Assembly (NCBI GenBank): GCA_951799445.1 | Contig: OX637287.1 | Location: 53,287,724 to 53,351,723 of the forward strand | DNA: 64,000 nt | Direction of reading: 5' to 3' | From: Pseudisothecium myosuroides | Lineage: Eukaryota; Streptophyta; Bryopsida; Hypnales; Lembophyllaceae | Shown: positions 1-13,692 of the stretch, in pieces | How the letters are laid out: each line of letters starts with the position of its first letter | Numbering within the stretch: the stretch's first letter is position 1 | Notes under the pieces: model-generated | Told to the model about the DNA's origin: nothing | Database searches by the model: none | The model's input: only the letters and a program-made list of their open reading frames with translations | Translations under genes and position numbers: made by a program

Positions 1-2003
1 ACCCCAAAAAATTACAACTGGACAGATTTTGACTTTCAAGGAAAATTTCCGACTGGAATTGGACAATGGCGGCAATGCTACTGGGAGAAAAAAAATATTG
101 TAGGAAATTGACTGGCCAATTTTGGAACCTCCTAGTACACTTCCGACCAATTTTTTAAATAACTGGGGGGGGATGAAAATCTGACGGAAATGGACCGTTT
201 GGCCCACAAACTCCCCGGACACTGCTAAGAAGACAGCCTACATCTTGAGACCAACCTTGGATCACTTGTGTAGTTTTTAGCTGGTCAACCAAGCCCAAGA
301 TTCTATTAGTAATTGTAGAGGTGCTTTTAGGTTGCCATTGCAATGGTATAGAGAATGAAAAAAGACAAATTACAAAAATAGACCCCTCAATGTTCTACAA
401 TAAAAAGATTGGTACTTTCACTTTATCTAGTACAATGAATTTTTTACTAAAAACAAGTTGACCAAAATAAATGCTAAATATAATTTGATTTTCTATTCCT
501 CAACAAAAGATTTAAAATATTAAAAATCCAATAAGTTTAAATATGCACAATAATCAATTCAAATGGACAACAATAGGCTATTCTATCCAATAGGATAGCA
601 TGCAAGGCTCCCAACATCTCTCTTCTCCCAAAAGTTAGCTTCTAAAGTATACAAATCCCAAATTGCCACTTGCCCAATTGCAACTTCTACTTTTGGCCTC
701 AATACCCTATAACATCATTAGTACAAAGGTTGGACCGTACATACTACAGAAATGACTCACAAGACAAACTTGACAACTAGTGGATCTTCTCATCAACACT
801 TCCTCAGTCTGCATGGCCCAAGTTTCCACAAGTGTATTTTAATGTAGTGAAAATTGAAAAGGGTTGAAATTAGGTTAAAAAGTCACAATCCTTTAACTTC
901 AATGAATGCTATTGGTGCAATCAAAAAGCAAAACGTACAAACATTGTACATTTCAAGTGTTTGGACTCTTTTAGAACCCAAACACTTTACAAACCTCCAA
1001 CCTTATTCTACAATCTTGAGTATTCTACAATCTTGAGGGACCATTTTCGAGCACCTTTGCAACACAAAAAATTCTCCCTCTCCGAACAATAATGAGAAGT
1101 TGTACTCCGTATATTTTTGCTTTGATCTCCTATGATGAAACTCATTTCAATCCAGGATGAGTTGACCTACAGATATGTGAAAAATTCTCTGATTTGTTAC
1201 TCTATTTTTTCTTTCAAAATGCGAATCTGATGAGAATAAATGGGTGCACTGGTGCACCGACCAAAGGGACGACAATGTCTCATCCCACCTCATGTTGTGT
1301 AAAAAGACGAATCTCGGTTCCTTTCATAAAGTGTGTGGAAGTAATTCCTTCAGAACATGATAAAACAGAAAGAGTAAAAACCACAGCAAAATAGAGCTCT
1401 CCACATTTGTACAAGATTGAGTAACCAGGTAATAACATTTCAAATGTCCAATCATTCATAGTCTATTTGTACAGTTCACTGCAGCTCCTCAGCTGCAGGA
1501 CTCAGCAACAACTCCATCTTCACAGCCCAGCCAGCACCAGCTGGGTCACTAGAAATACAAAGGCTCCTGGTTACTTCCCACAGCACATGATAGACTCTAT
1601 TGTGCATTCGAAGTCCTACTCTAGCTCCAACCCTAGCTAACTAATCAGTACTCTCTCAACATCAGATCTAATGAAATTAAAGCAAGCATGCCGACTCTCA
1701 GACTGTTCTAGAGCCAAGCCTGGATCCCACCAGACCTGCCAACGGACCACACTCCCCACTCCCCTTATAGATTCGCCCCCTTTTCAGAACTCGAAGAGTC
1801 CAGAATATATGCTCACTTCTCACTTGGGAAAATAATTCTGCTGCTCTGAATGCTAGACACGAGTCCACTAGCATTGAATTCATTCAACGTACCCATTGCT
1901 TGCCAATCCAGACCTTCAGATATATTCTAGTCTCGATCAACGCTGATTGATCTTAATTAGCTTGCCTCTGAGTAAGTCATGAATATATTGTGGGGGTAGC
2001 TAG
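1..2003. other. intergenic, 3' side of the BTB gene
   Basis: I see no gene, RNA gene or clear transposon here. The sequence is AT-rich up to about 1400 and more mixed from 1440 to 2000. The part next to 2003 should hold the 3' UTR of the minus-strand BTB gene, but I found no convincing polyadenylation signal. Short ORFs here show no recognisable domain. Confidence 0.5.
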
Positions 2004-5000
2004 TTAGAACGACGACCGCTGGTGCGGGATTTCCACGTCTTCCAAACTGCAGGGACGAGTGAAGGTGCGTCGCCACCAAACTTCGAAGGCTTTCTGCAAG
2101 TTGGGGCAGTCGTCTCCGGAGCTCGAGAATCGGTCGAACCACGACAGCAGGATGCTCTGTTGCTGCTTTAATGGGAGCGTCAGAATCGTTTGGCTGATGC
2201 CTTCCTCCACCACCTGAAGGAGTTTTCCATTCAATTACAAAATTGCTGTTAAAATGGGAAAGCAGTCGAAACAACAGGAAGTAGCCGTTGCAAAAGTCAC
2301 GTACATCATCAAATATTTTGGAATGATTTGGTAGTGGTCCATACTCCGCCTTCAACTCATGGTCTATTGCAAACTGGTTGCAAAAGTCTTGGGCACGGAA
2401 CAAATAGATTTTATTAGAAAGTTGTGAAGCTGTACAAAAGTGTAATCCAGATGTTTCCTGGTGTTTTCAGGAAGAAACCACTTGTGCTGCATTTCGTTTT
2501 GGTATTTGGGAAATTGCCGTTTCGGTGATTTGATTTGGCTTACCTTCTTGTCCAAGTTGCGGCAGCACCGTTGCATCCATGCAAAGTCGTCCACGAGGGG
2601 CTGCAACCACGTTGAGAGTAGCAGGAATCTCACATCCTTGGGCGACAGAACCTGTTCTTCCAAAATGTGCACGTGCACATATACCGGGTGAGACATTGAG
2701 AACTCTGTTTTGAATGTTGGGAGAACTTGTAACCCACACATTCTATACTGAGCATAGTTCCTGTTTTTAAATTGGTCGAACAATTATTGAATAATGCTAG
2801 CAATTGAAGGCTAATGTTGTAGGAATTCTGGTAGTGCAAATTTTTTATGATCATATTATCTCCAATGGTGACCCTTCCTCTTTAATAGAACCAACCTATT
2901 TGGTGGGGCACTTCTTTCTCAACAAACAACAAACGTACTTGACGATACACAAGCCACAAGAAAAAAATAAACCACATTCAAAAGATAAGACGAAGACAAG
3001 AAACCACCCCAACTCCAACGTATACAGTTCAAAGGAGACCCCAAAATTAATTCGTTCTAAGCTTCTACTTTAGAACTGAGACTCCAGTCCTCATTGAACA
3101 ATGCAATTCGAGTAGACATTCTTAGCGATCTCAAGAACTGCTCTCGATGTCCAAGACTATAGGGTGTTAAAAAAAAAACTCTATTGAAATTAGGTTCTCT
3201 TACCTCAAAATAAAATTCTCTAACCTTGTATTAGTAAGCTTTGTTAACAAGGGTACGAACTGCCCTACCAGCGAACTGGGTGAGAGTTTAGAAGGGTGAA
3301 GGGTGCTTGCCTGTCCCTTGCCAATAGCAATGCACAAGCGCGCCGTGAGTCGACTGACTTCGTACCGGAACATGACGGGCACCTCCGCATGCAGCGACGC
3401 AAGCTCCGCCTGATGCGCCCACATGCGTACAAAGTCATCGGCCATGCCACGGTCGATCAAAATGTCCACCAGCCAATGCAGGTTGTCCGCTTGACGCGCA
3501 ATCTCCACCAGCATGCCTCTGTCGGCTCCCCCTTTCGACTGCCAGTTATATTTATCACGTTATTTTTTAATGCAACAACAGGAAAAGAAGTGCAAGTCAC
3601 CGAAGCAGTCAAAACGGCCAGGGGAATAGAACCGAAACAAACTCAAGAACCCTGAACTTCCACATTGGTTTTGAGAATCTAGGTTTGTTCCTTCACTGCA
3701 GGCTTAAGTTATCGGCCATGCCATGGTCGATCAACATATCCATGAAGGACTCCAAAATTATGGACTAGAGCATGCAGGAGAGCCAAAAGGATTGAGAGCA
3801 TTCTCAGATACGATGCTAAGTATTTTAAGAGACGCAATTACAAATTTCCAGATCTCAATTTTATGGGTTGAATTGCAAGTTTATAATAAGGATAATACCC
3901 TAACCCTTTTATAGCTCACTAATCAGGTGATGACACAGATGCCTTGAACAGAGTTCTTAGGATTATTGGCTAGAAATCCTGACAAGTGGTAGTCTAGAGA
4001 AGATTTCTGGAATTAAAGTTTAAACATCCTTTTGAATCTTCAACATCAAACCACAATTTTTTCGTAGATGAAAACGTAAATGGCTAAACCTTCTTGTGAC
4101 CGACCGAGAAGAGGATGGAATTCTCGCCTTGAAACTCAGACATAACATGATGTGATTTTCACAAGTATGAAACTTGAATGTCATTGCATTATTTGATGCA
4201 GGGACCCTTTGCCTCTAGCAAAAAGAGTGACCTTGCAAACGAGGTAAAAAACCTCTCCAGAAGGGATATTCCATGCTTAGGTGAGGTCACAGGAGGCCTA
4301 ATGGAGGAAATCACCGGGGTTATAGAGAGATGAATTGTGTACCAGCATAAACAAATGGAGAAGGGAGTCGAGGCAGCCATGGCAAGCTCGATACAAGCTC
4401 TCTTTGCTCACATCCAATGTGTTCTTGTTCTGCGACATATTCTCTCGAAGCATCCTTGAAACCAGAGACTTCATTTCCCTCCGAGCCTTGTCGTCAGTCC
4501 CTGAGATTCATAATGACCAACATGCCAACATCATCACTCAGCTTCATGCATTTCATGAAAATTAAACGTTCCTTGAAGAAATTAAGACATACGTGGGCAC
4601 AATTGGATTGAATTTTCTTGTTTTCAGCAAAAAGAAATGGAACCCCACACGAAGCAATTCCAAAATTCAGTTAAGAAATTTCGAAGTCATAATAGGATGT
4701 CTTACGCAACTTCATACTTACTCTACGCTAACTCCTTATAGCTTTGCATGATAAGGACAAAATCTAAGTACTTCCTTAGAATGATATCTGAGCTTGTGGT
4801 AGTCTTCAATGGTTTCAGAGTGGATCTGAAGTAAAGGTGACAGGAATTTACAGCTCTATGGTTTGTAAATTCGAGAGATGAAAAAAAGGACATATAAAGT
4901 GATCCTCACACAAAATCAGCTGCATGCATTGGTGGCCGAGCTAAACAGAGGAGGAACAGATATTCCATGAAAAGAATCTTTCTCAACACGTCACTAGAAG

Positions 5001-8000
5001 TGACTCGGTAAAATTCCTCTTTTTTAGAAAGGAAGGAATAAAACAGACTGAAAATAACTCCATCATAACCTTTCTAAACCAGTCAACGCTCCCCACAGCA
5101 ATGGCTAGATAGAGCCAGGATAGTTTACAAATGTCGAACTCATAGCTTTAAGAAAAACACAGACCAGCAAGTTGCACCTGCCTCAGGTTCATTATTCACC
5201 ACAGATAACCCATCTGCTATTGTTTGATGTACCTGAGGAAGGCTGAAGGTGGCTCTAATTTAACATTACCAAACCAATCCAAATGTTCCTCAAAGCAAAT
5301 GCTTAGAGACAGCTTTGGCTACTGGCAGAATACTTTGCATTTGTCAAAACTCTTCACTTTCAGCAAATAAAGACCATCAAATCGAACTGTCACACAGCTA
5401 TGCTCTTCAACAAACACATCACTTGCCATAAGAATGTCATGGCAAAGATAGCAAGCACAAAATCGTGCAAGTCCAGTGGGTATGGGCTGAATGAATACCT
5501 TTGGTGACGGCTTGCAAGAGACGAACGAGGACGTCCTCGGAGTTGGAGCTTTCAAGGCCTGAGCAGCGCTTCATCACATCGGCGGCCACGCCCACACTCT
5601 CCAACTGCAGCTGGCCCATGAGCGCCGTAACCTTCTCTTCCTCGTCGTCTGCCCAGGGCACCGCCTCCAAATACTCCAGACAGGAAAATACGCCGCCCTC
5701 AAACATGATGTGCGCTGACAGCTGCATCATCACAAAGACAGTTAACAAAAAGCTAGCACTATTTCATAAATTACAAATGTATCTAAAAATTGATGAAACT
5801 GTTCATTAGCACTAGGCACCAGTATTTTGGATCCAGTCTAGAGTTGTACATATTCAAAATACTAACACGCTAGCTAATACCATTCGGAACTCCTTGTTTA
5901 AACAGTCTTTTACATTCACTTTTAACATTGAGTAGGAGTGATTAATTGGGGGGATACGAAGTAGTGGAAAGATCTCTAGGAAAAAAGAGCGAAATCTGTT
6001 TAACTTTATTCACTGCAAATAAATTTCTCATGCAATTTCGAAGAGGGAGGTTGTAGAACATGTAAGTGAGAGTAGGCAAACCAGCTAGTCCAAACAGGCA
6101 AGTGAATGAATAGAGCATTTCTTTTGTTGGAAATAAAGGTCAGGAAAAACAGGAGCAGCACCCGAACGCTTGACAAGTCATTACTGGGTTACATTTTACT
6201 AATCGTTATTTGAGTAAGGAAAAAAATCTTAAAAATTCCAGAAAGATTCATATATAAATTAAAATAAACTTAATCCTCTCTAAATTTTGGACAGCCTTAA
6301 GGTTTTCTAAATTGTCTTCGACATGTGAAAATTATCAAATCGGACCTGTACACAATATAAGAGATTCCTGGTATACACAAGAGTTTACAATTACAGAGGG
6401 TACAATTGGAGAGAATTGAACGCAATGTGGCAGGGTTTTCTTTACTCTAATTTTTTCACGGGTTAGACTCTAACAATTTAATGGAAACTAATAGTTCTAG
6501 TAAATTGTGCGTAATACTGTGGTAGTAACACTAGAGATTTTGACAACTCACAACAAATTCTCAACGAAATCTGGCAATGGAAATCACATTTCCATCTTTA
6601 AAACTGCTAGTGACTCAAATTTGTCAAAACCTGTCAAGATCCAGGATGATGAAGTGAGAGTTCAGCATGCAAACCTTGAGAATGCCCAGAATGCGACCCA
6701 CGTTTTCCTTCATGAGGCTGCGCTTGACGTCCTCGCAGTACATGAGTCGCAGAGTCTCCAGGTAGATTTCCACGTCGTCGATGTCGGTGATTTCGATGAG
6801 GTTGGGGTTGCTGCCCGTCCGCTGCTGCTTGGACCATCGGTCGGAGAGCTTGGCGGCGAAGAAGCGGCTGTGCGACACCAGAATGTGGCGGTGCACATTC
6901 ACCGTAACGCTGTAGCCTTCCCGGTTGTTGAGCGTCAGCTTCAAGTCGCTGCTGCTCGCGTCGTTGAACTGGTTGCCTGGGCTACTTCCTGTTCGACACC
7001 ACATTCAGGCACCAATTCCTCGTCAAAAACTTCGCCATTAGGGTGTACTATGGGCACTGGGAAATCGATTGCAACAACCCGACAAATAGACTAGGGTGAT
7101 CAAAATAACACCTCGACAGTAATCCGTAACGTACGATCATATAGGGCACTCCTTCAGATACCAACTACGAAATACTAGATGTGGCTACGTAAGTTCTGAG
7201 TACAGGATATTGATTACCAGACACAGTTCCTTATCATTAGAATCTGCCTCCAAATGAGGCACTAGAAGTACCACTAGCTATTTGCGTCGATGTGACATTA
7301 TTGGCGTCTATGTGACAGAAGGAGCTGCGCGGGGTTTGGCCATCAGTAGAACCACCCCAATAGACTCTTCATTCACGCAGATCTAACGGTCATCTTTACT
7401 GTTTCTTAGAGCATGAGATTCAGTTTCATCAAGATGATTTGAATTCTCGCCAATACCTCTCAATTCATTAACATAGTGGCCAAACGAACCACTGGACAGC
7501 TTGACATTGGAGGTACTCTTAATTTTGGAAGAAACCAAACTCCGAAAGTAATTTAGTAACAAATTGGGGAGCATACGTTACGTTTCAGTGCGTTACGCTC
7601 CCTGCAATGAAAACGAAAGCTGAAGTTGGACGGACGTAACCGCTGTTAGTAAGATTTCATTTAGTAAAATGTCTTACAAGCCCTTAAATTTTGTTTTTTG
7701 AGTCTTGAAGAGCACCGAAATGAACCATTGCCTAGCTAGAAATTAATTGAAGGCAATCTTGACAATGGTCCGAAAATCATGAAGCAACAAACGGGGTACA
7801 TTCTTTTCAGCGTGTTTAGACTCCTTGGAATGACAAGAGCTCTACACAGCTGAAGTCGGAGCAATAAAAGTACGTCCGTCAGATCAGCCATGGCGCATGC
7901 GTGACAGGGCATAAGGCTGCACACATGAAGGACTCACAAACCTGAGAGAATGGTTTTCATCTTCTCTTGGAACGTGAGCTGCTGGCTCAGCGATAATGTG

Positions 8001-8746
8001 TGCACGGTTTTCACGCCCTGCAATTCCTGCTCATGCGTCATCATCTCGAACAGCGTCGGGGACGCTTTGATCTTCTCCACAGGCGGCGAGCTCGATACCC
8101 CCTCCCTTCCAGAGTTCATCTTCCCCGCATTGTAATTCCCCATTGAGAAAACAGCCGCCGCCGGCGCCACCGGCGCCTGCACCACCTGCGTCACAGCCGC
8201 ATTCGCATTCGCCGCAGGCGGCACCACTTCCACCAGCGGCGACACTTTCCCAGGCGACAGCCGCGGCCGAAACGCCGGTGAGCTTCCCGGCGTTGTCGTC
8301 CTCTCGAACCCCCCACTAAAATTCTTCACGAGCGCCCCAATGTCCCCACTCAGTTTCACCTCCCCACTCCCAGGCAGCTTCCGCCGCGTCGCGACTCGCG
8401 GCGGCGGGGACATAGCGCCCGAGCGCGTCATGCACCCCCCGCACCAACTCCCGAATGAGCCCCCTCCAAACTCGCCATTGTACGTCACACCACTCCCAGT
8501 TTCGGCGACCCTCCGCCCCGACCTCGACATGGCACCACTATTGTTGGCACTGTTGCTGCGCCCACTGCCATGCGCCCGCGCATTCCACTCCTTGTGATGC
8601 AAACCTTCAGCGGCTCGACCACCCTCGCCCACTCCGAGCTCCCCGCTACTCCCATACAACACGCCGTTCGAGCGTCCGGCGCGCGCTTGCTGCGCCTTGC
8701 GATGCTGCTGCGAGTGCCCAGTAGGCGGACGCGACACCACCGCCAT
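2004..8746 (-). CDS. BTB/POZ domain-containing protein, At1g63850-like (six exons)
   Basis: Exons on the minus strand: 8746-7942, 6988-6675, 5721-5499, 3531-3311, 2651-2544, 2213-2004. They join in one frame to 1881 nt, 626 residues. The start ATG at 8746 has G at +4 and opens a GC-rich, Gly/Ser/Pro-rich, probably disordered exon of 268 residues. Exon 2 (residues about 269-373) holds the BTB fold, with conserved [25 protein letters not shown] text. Later exons match the plant-specific C-terminal region: [38 protein letters not shown], and near the end [16 protein letters not shown]. The family includes Arabidopsis At1g63850, At5g60050 and At2g13690. BTB proteins often bind CUL3 as substrate adaptors, but this subfamily's role is poorly known and that link is inference. 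Introns are GT-AG except intron 4, which is GC-AG (CAG|GCAAGC). The intron 3 acceptor (AAAG|GGGG) was chosen because it keeps frame and is the least certain junction. No stop or frameshift is seen. Confidence 0.87.
3309..3310 (-). other. GC splice donor of intron 4 in the BTB gene
   Basis: The minus strand reads GGGACAG|GCAAGCACC at the end of exon 4. Exon 4 ends in the conserved GKGQ and exon 5 starts at GTTCTGTCGCCC after gaacag, so both phase and family similarity place the junction here. GCAAG matches the known GC-AG donor consensus. No GT nearby keeps the frame. Confidence 0.75.
3708..3775 (-). pseudogene. decayed copy of part of BTB exon 4 inside intron 3
   Basis: The stretch 3708-3743 matches exon 4 at 3434-3469 at 31 of 36 positions, same strand. 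Translated on the minus strand it gives [12 protein letters not shown] against [12 protein letters not shown] in the true exon. Weaker similarity runs on to about 3775, with a gap of roughly 15 nt. A stop codon follows soon after on the coding strand and no good splice sites flank it. It looks like a tandem exon duplication that has decayed, though a retained alternative exon cannot be ruled out. Confidence 0.65.
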
Positions 8747-9480
8747 GGGGACCGATCGAAGGAACTCACTCGGTAGCTCGACTGATCTAGTTCGACTGAA
8801 CTCGGTAGCTGAATTGATCTGTCTTGCTAGCTAGCTCTGATCGATTTGGGCGAAGGGGAAGCTAAGGAAGGCCATGATGACTTGGGAAGCCGTAGCGAAG
8901 TGGGGGTGAGGCGCGCGGGGCGATGGCAGCGGGCGTCGACGTTGCACTGCAGTCGCCATCAGTGGTCGCGCGTGCCAGCAGCTCCTCGCTCCGCCTGTGT
9001 GCAGGCGCGCTCTGTGCGTGGGACGCCCCCAGGCCAGTCTAGCTCACTGCATGTGACTGTGCCTTCCTTCAGGGCTCTCTTACTAGTAAGTTCCAGTATC
9101 TGTGCGTCTGTGATCACCTCCCCCTTCTGGGTCTTACGTAGAGGCTCCAACTGAACTGTAAGTTACTGTAGTTTATTCTTCTGCCTGGGCTTGCTTGCCT
9201 TGAGGGCTCTCTCTCCCTCCTGCTGCCCTGCCACGCTTTTATGACACCGTATGATACGGGGGGAGAAATGAATACAGGGGGGTGGAGAGACGTGACATTA
9301 CGGAAGAGGAGGCCGTTGCCCTGCCTCCGTGAGAGGGGTGGAAGTTCACAGGGAGAAGCAATGTCAGTGGCAGATGGAAGGGGACATGGATTGAAATTCT
9401 TGATTTTCCCGATCGACATTCATTTGTGAAGGTTGGTTTAGTGAGTGTTTTTGAAGAATACTCGAAGTAACTGCCTTGTT
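8747..9480 (-). promoter_or_regulatory. 5' UTR and promoter region of the BTB gene
   Basis: This is the region upstream of the minus-strand ATG at 8746. It is GC-richer than the surrounding DNA and pyrimidine/purine-biased near 9200-9230. The 11-mer ACTCGGTAGCT occurs twice, at 8768-8778 and 8800-8810, as a direct repeat 32 bp apart. A weak TATA-like CATAAAAG lies on the minus strand near 9234-9241. No promoter element is certain. Confidence 0.35.
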
Positions 9481-10372
9481 CAAATAGACCAAAAGAGTTG
9501 TTGCCCCTGCTAAAAAGCAACAAAAAAAACTTCAACAGTGGTCATGTTACTCATTTTAAATGGTCATAGTTTCTTCATGGACTCCTCTTGTATTGACCTA
9601 CACACCAATTCGAGGCATACAATTCAATGGCCCATTATAACATTGTGAACAAATTTAATAGTGTTGCATATCAAGGTGACATTGAAATTTGTGTCACAAT
9701 GCCACAAACAATGTCCCAAACTAAAAAGCTTGAAAACCTTAGAGATAGCTTTTATTTATTTTGTTTAAAGATATGGGCATCTTCAATGCCCTTTGCCATA
9801 AGTTGCTAACTTGTCAATAGTTCTTATGAAATTGGAATTAATATCGTTGGAAGCATATCCAAAAGTACCTCAAATAGACGCAATAAAACAACTTAAATTG
9901 AGACATTGAACAACCAAAATAAAATTTCACCTAAAGCTAGGTAAAAGATAAAAATATAGAGGCTTTGTCAAATTGAGCAAAATCATGCTAAATAATCACA
10001 CTAATAGAAGAGGATTTCACAATCATCCAACTGAATTTGAAACAAACCTCTAGAATTTCAAGAACTAAGTTATTCTTCATTAAGGTAACTACACCCAATT
10101 TCAACCCCTTTTCTAAAACCAACCCCTATAGATTCTTGCCTAAAATGTACTTCCACTATTCACGAGAGTCTAGGGTCGATTTTAGAAACACCTATTTTCA
10201 GCACTTTGAATATTCATAGTTTATTCATATGGTATCCCAAAAATGCATTTTCAGAGAATCTAGAATCCCCTTTGGACTACCAACAAGACCCCACAAAAAG
10301 GTTTCCAGTATAATAATGAGAACCGTGTTGAATTGCTTAACTATGCGATTTTAGGTGTAGTTACTTTACAAC
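9481..10372. other. AT-rich intergenic stretch
   Basis: No gene, conserved motif or element end was recognised. ORFs here are short and without domains. Confidence 0.5.
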
Positions 10373-10795
10373 TAAGGTAGAAGCATCAGTAGTCAACCAC
10401 GCCCAACATCCAACCTGCAAAGGTGATGTATTTCCAAGGTTGGAAAAGATGTTCAACCGAAGCTTAGAATATGTTTTCTTGGTCTTTTTCAAGGTTGGGA
10501 CTAACAAGGATATGACACATGTCCAGAAAGTAGTGAGCAAGAAAGTATGAAGCAGTGAGTGAGAAAATTGTTCTTGAATGATCGGAATTGGAGGACTCTA
10601 GACAATGGTTACTAGTGAAATGCACTTTTCGGTTCCTAAAATTCACTATATATTCAATTTGGGAATAAAATTACGAAAATTTTGTAATTCCCATATTTCC
10701 TATCTTCCTACAAGGAAACAACTTCCACCACCTCTTATTGTGCACAATCTGCTCCAAAATTGCTTAAAAGATCGACTACTGGTGCTTTTACCTGA
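10373..10795 (+). mobile_element. hAT-like MITE, copy 1
   Basis: Ends are near-inverted repeats: TAAGGTAGAAGCATCAGTAGTC on the left and, reverse-complemented, TCAGGTAAAAGCACCAGTAGTC on the right. The 8 bp on either side, tttacaac and attacaac, agree at 7 of 8, as expected for an 8-bp target duplication. A second copy lies inverted at 50208-50636. No coding capacity. Superfamily assignment rests on the 8-bp duplication only. Confidence 0.6.
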
Positions 10796-13159
10796 ATTAC
10801 AACTAACTTCTGATGGTCCGTTCCCTGAGGTTTGGTGAGACCGACCGTGAGAGCGTCGTAAGTTAAGAGGGGATGTGATATTAGAGAAGGTGGCCTTAAA
10901 GAGGTCTCAGTATGTCGCAGACCTCCTGTCCTGTGTTGAAATTTGGTGTTTGGCGGTTGTGGTGGCGCGTATGGCGGCTTTCTTTTATGGCTTTGTGTTT
11001 GTTTGGGGTTCTGCGTGCTCATCATTATTAGTCTTCATGTTCATCATTTCTGCACTCCTACGTCTCCTACGGCAGCTAAGCTCACGGCAGCTATGGCAGC
11101 ACCCCCCCTGTGAATTTAATAACTTCTTGGGTCCCTCATCCTTGATACAAAACGACACTCCACTGCCGAATTGTAGGGTTTTAATAATATGTTACTCCGT
11201 AGAGAATTTCACAGCGCTGATCATGAGGCGTCCTTCTGCTTTATTAGTTGGTGCTCACATGTATCATTCTGCATGGATAAGCATAGAATTGAATCCACAG
11301 TGTTGTCACGCTGTTCAGCCATGCTTTGGAACAGTGAGTTCCTTCATGCTGGTTGGGCTCAAAAATTGGGACTCTTCCGAATAAGTTTAGTTACGTTGCA
11401 ACTGAATTAAGTTAGAAGATCAATTGATGACGAGAAGGACTTCAGTTAAGTTTACTGTTTGCAATTCTGGTCCTGACTCCTGACTCCCCTGAGCAGCATT
11501 GGAGAGCTAACTTAGTCAGTCCAGGTTAGTTTGTGGGGAGTCTACAGTCGTCTAACTGGGAGTACAGGGCCAATTTGCAATTGATCAAGGTCAACTTAAC
11601 GCACTGGTTTGCAGGGTAGTAATAAGTACTAGGCCTACTTGAGACATTGGGCAAAATCATGACAAATTAGGTTGCAAGTTGCCCACAGCACAAAGTGAGG
11701 GAACCTGGCTAGAATTTCGTTCATCATACACAATCCAGAAAGTGGGGCATCAATTCAAAAGTCAATACTACTTGCAGCCAGTGCTATACAGAAAGCTGTA
11801 CCAACAGTTGGTGCTGTAGCTAGGGCTATATAACTTTCATTACACATGGGCTAGGCTGGCCTTGATTAGGATGGTTAGAACTAAGCTTGAACACAAGGTG
11901 ACATACATATAAAATATTACCACGCCTATCAGTAAAGTACTGCAATACATTCCTTACAACTTTTCAAGTTCTTACAATAGGTGTTCCTAACCTAAATCTC
12001 CTAATCATCCACACTCTCTAATACTGTACCAGAATTTCAATTTATTTTGAGAATATGTTATAATCTGTTCACATAAGGTTGGCTAACTTCCACATGTCAC
12101 GCTTCTGAACACATATTACACGATTTCTTTTCAATCTTGAGACTGTGACATGAGGTCTAACTTATTCACTATTTTTTATTTAAGGAAACAGTTAAATTAG
12201 TATGTAATTAAGGAAGTTTAATGCTCCTTTGTTAGGCTGTGAGTGTCCATCATACAACTGGGACAATTTATGTCCAGGGTAACTTCATAATGGGTAACTT
12301 GGAAGTGCAGTGAATGCTACATCAGTGAACGTCGTCAGTTATGGCTCCACTCCAGCAGTTGTATGAGACACTGAGTACAAGTTTTTCACAATTCTAATAA
12401 CTTTAAGTGTAAATAAGTTACTGCCCTATAACTTAGTGATGGGCACCACTTAAACTACATTTTTTTCTTGCAGTTACTGTGGGCAAAACGAATTCTAATA
12501 AGCTTTTTTCCTTTTAAAGTGTAAATCTGAATTAAAAGTACCAATTTTAATTCATGTAAAATAATTTTATTTCTGATTTTTTCCTTGGAGAATTAAATTT
12601 TTTATTACAAGTAAAAAGTTACACCAAACTTAAAAAGTTGATGTGAATTTTTATGTAGCCTATGTTAATTGCACAATAAAGTGTATAAAATAAAGATAGA
12701 CAACTTACTAGTGGAGAAGTAGAAAGCAAAGAAATGAAAGAATTAACTCTAACCATCCTAATAGGTTGGGGTATATGAAGAGCATGTCTATTTGGGATTA
12801 CGTAGAGAAGAAAGTTAGAGACCGGGAACTTGATTGTAGTTAGTGTTTTAAGGTAGGTCTTATAGATTAGGGAGTGTTTGATTGTTTTTAAGTTTTTGTT
12901 TGGTAAAAACCATTAGGTATTGCATGTCAACTTGTGATTGGTAGTGGTTTAGGGTTTGGGGCGTGGTATATGAGAACGTATGATTGTTTTGCTTAATTAT
13001 AAGGGAGTTTTGCAGTAATCATTCCTTACATGAGGAGGATTTAGGCAGTGTTATTTTGTTGGAGGTATTGCAGACGGAGTTGGAACCTAGTCATTTTGTA
13101 GTACTTTTTCAATCGATTTAGCAATTTAGTGGTAACAGAAAATGATTGCGGAGGTTAGT
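10796..13159. other. intergenic, nothing recognised
   Basis: The longest open frame (10875-11384, plus strand) has no recognisable domain and no supporting context. The remainder is AT-rich non-coding sequence with no element ends that I can pair. Confidence 0.45.
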
Positions 13160-13539
13160 TTATAGTCATTCCAGGACTTTTTCTGTATGTACAAAATTAC
13201 AAATCAGTGTTTGATGCTTCTGGTTACCCCATTGGGACACTAACATGACTTTCACAAGAACTACAACAATAGTCACTTCACGATTGACATACAAGACAAT
13301 GACTGTGCATAACATGCTAGTGTATTTCAATACAAAAAACACCACCACTGCTAAAGGCATGGTTGAAACATAAGCATAGACAACTCTATGTACTGCCTAA
13401 GTGCACTACTATAGCTGAGTAATGTCCAATATGACTATAATATGATTATACTAGGACTGCACTTTGCCTCGACCTTCTTCTTTTTTCTACACCATAATTG
13501 TTTATTTGCTTCTTAGTCAATTGAAAACTGCTGCCAACT

Positions 13540-13692
13540 GAAACAACCAACAACCAACCACAAATCAGCAAAACAACAACAAAACAAAATAGCAAGTTTA
13601 AAACAAAACAACAATAAAACAAAACAAACAAAAGAAGAACTAGAACAAAACAATAACAACACTAAAAAAACAAGAAAACAACATAACAAAAA
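13540..13692. repeat. A/C-rich simple-sequence tract
   Basis: This is low-complexity sequence built from AACAACAAAACAAAA-type units on the plus strand. The antisense ORF across it is a product of this composition. Confidence 0.65.

Noticed and set aside
8340..8776. Plus-strand ORFs of 60-90 residues opposite BTB exon 1
   Set aside because: Antisense shadows of the GC-rich first exon; no domain, and the minus-strand gene explains the open frames.
10875..11384. 169-residue plus-strand ORF
   Set aside because: No recognised domain, low-complexity hydrophobic start, and no splice or promoter context; not supported as a gene.
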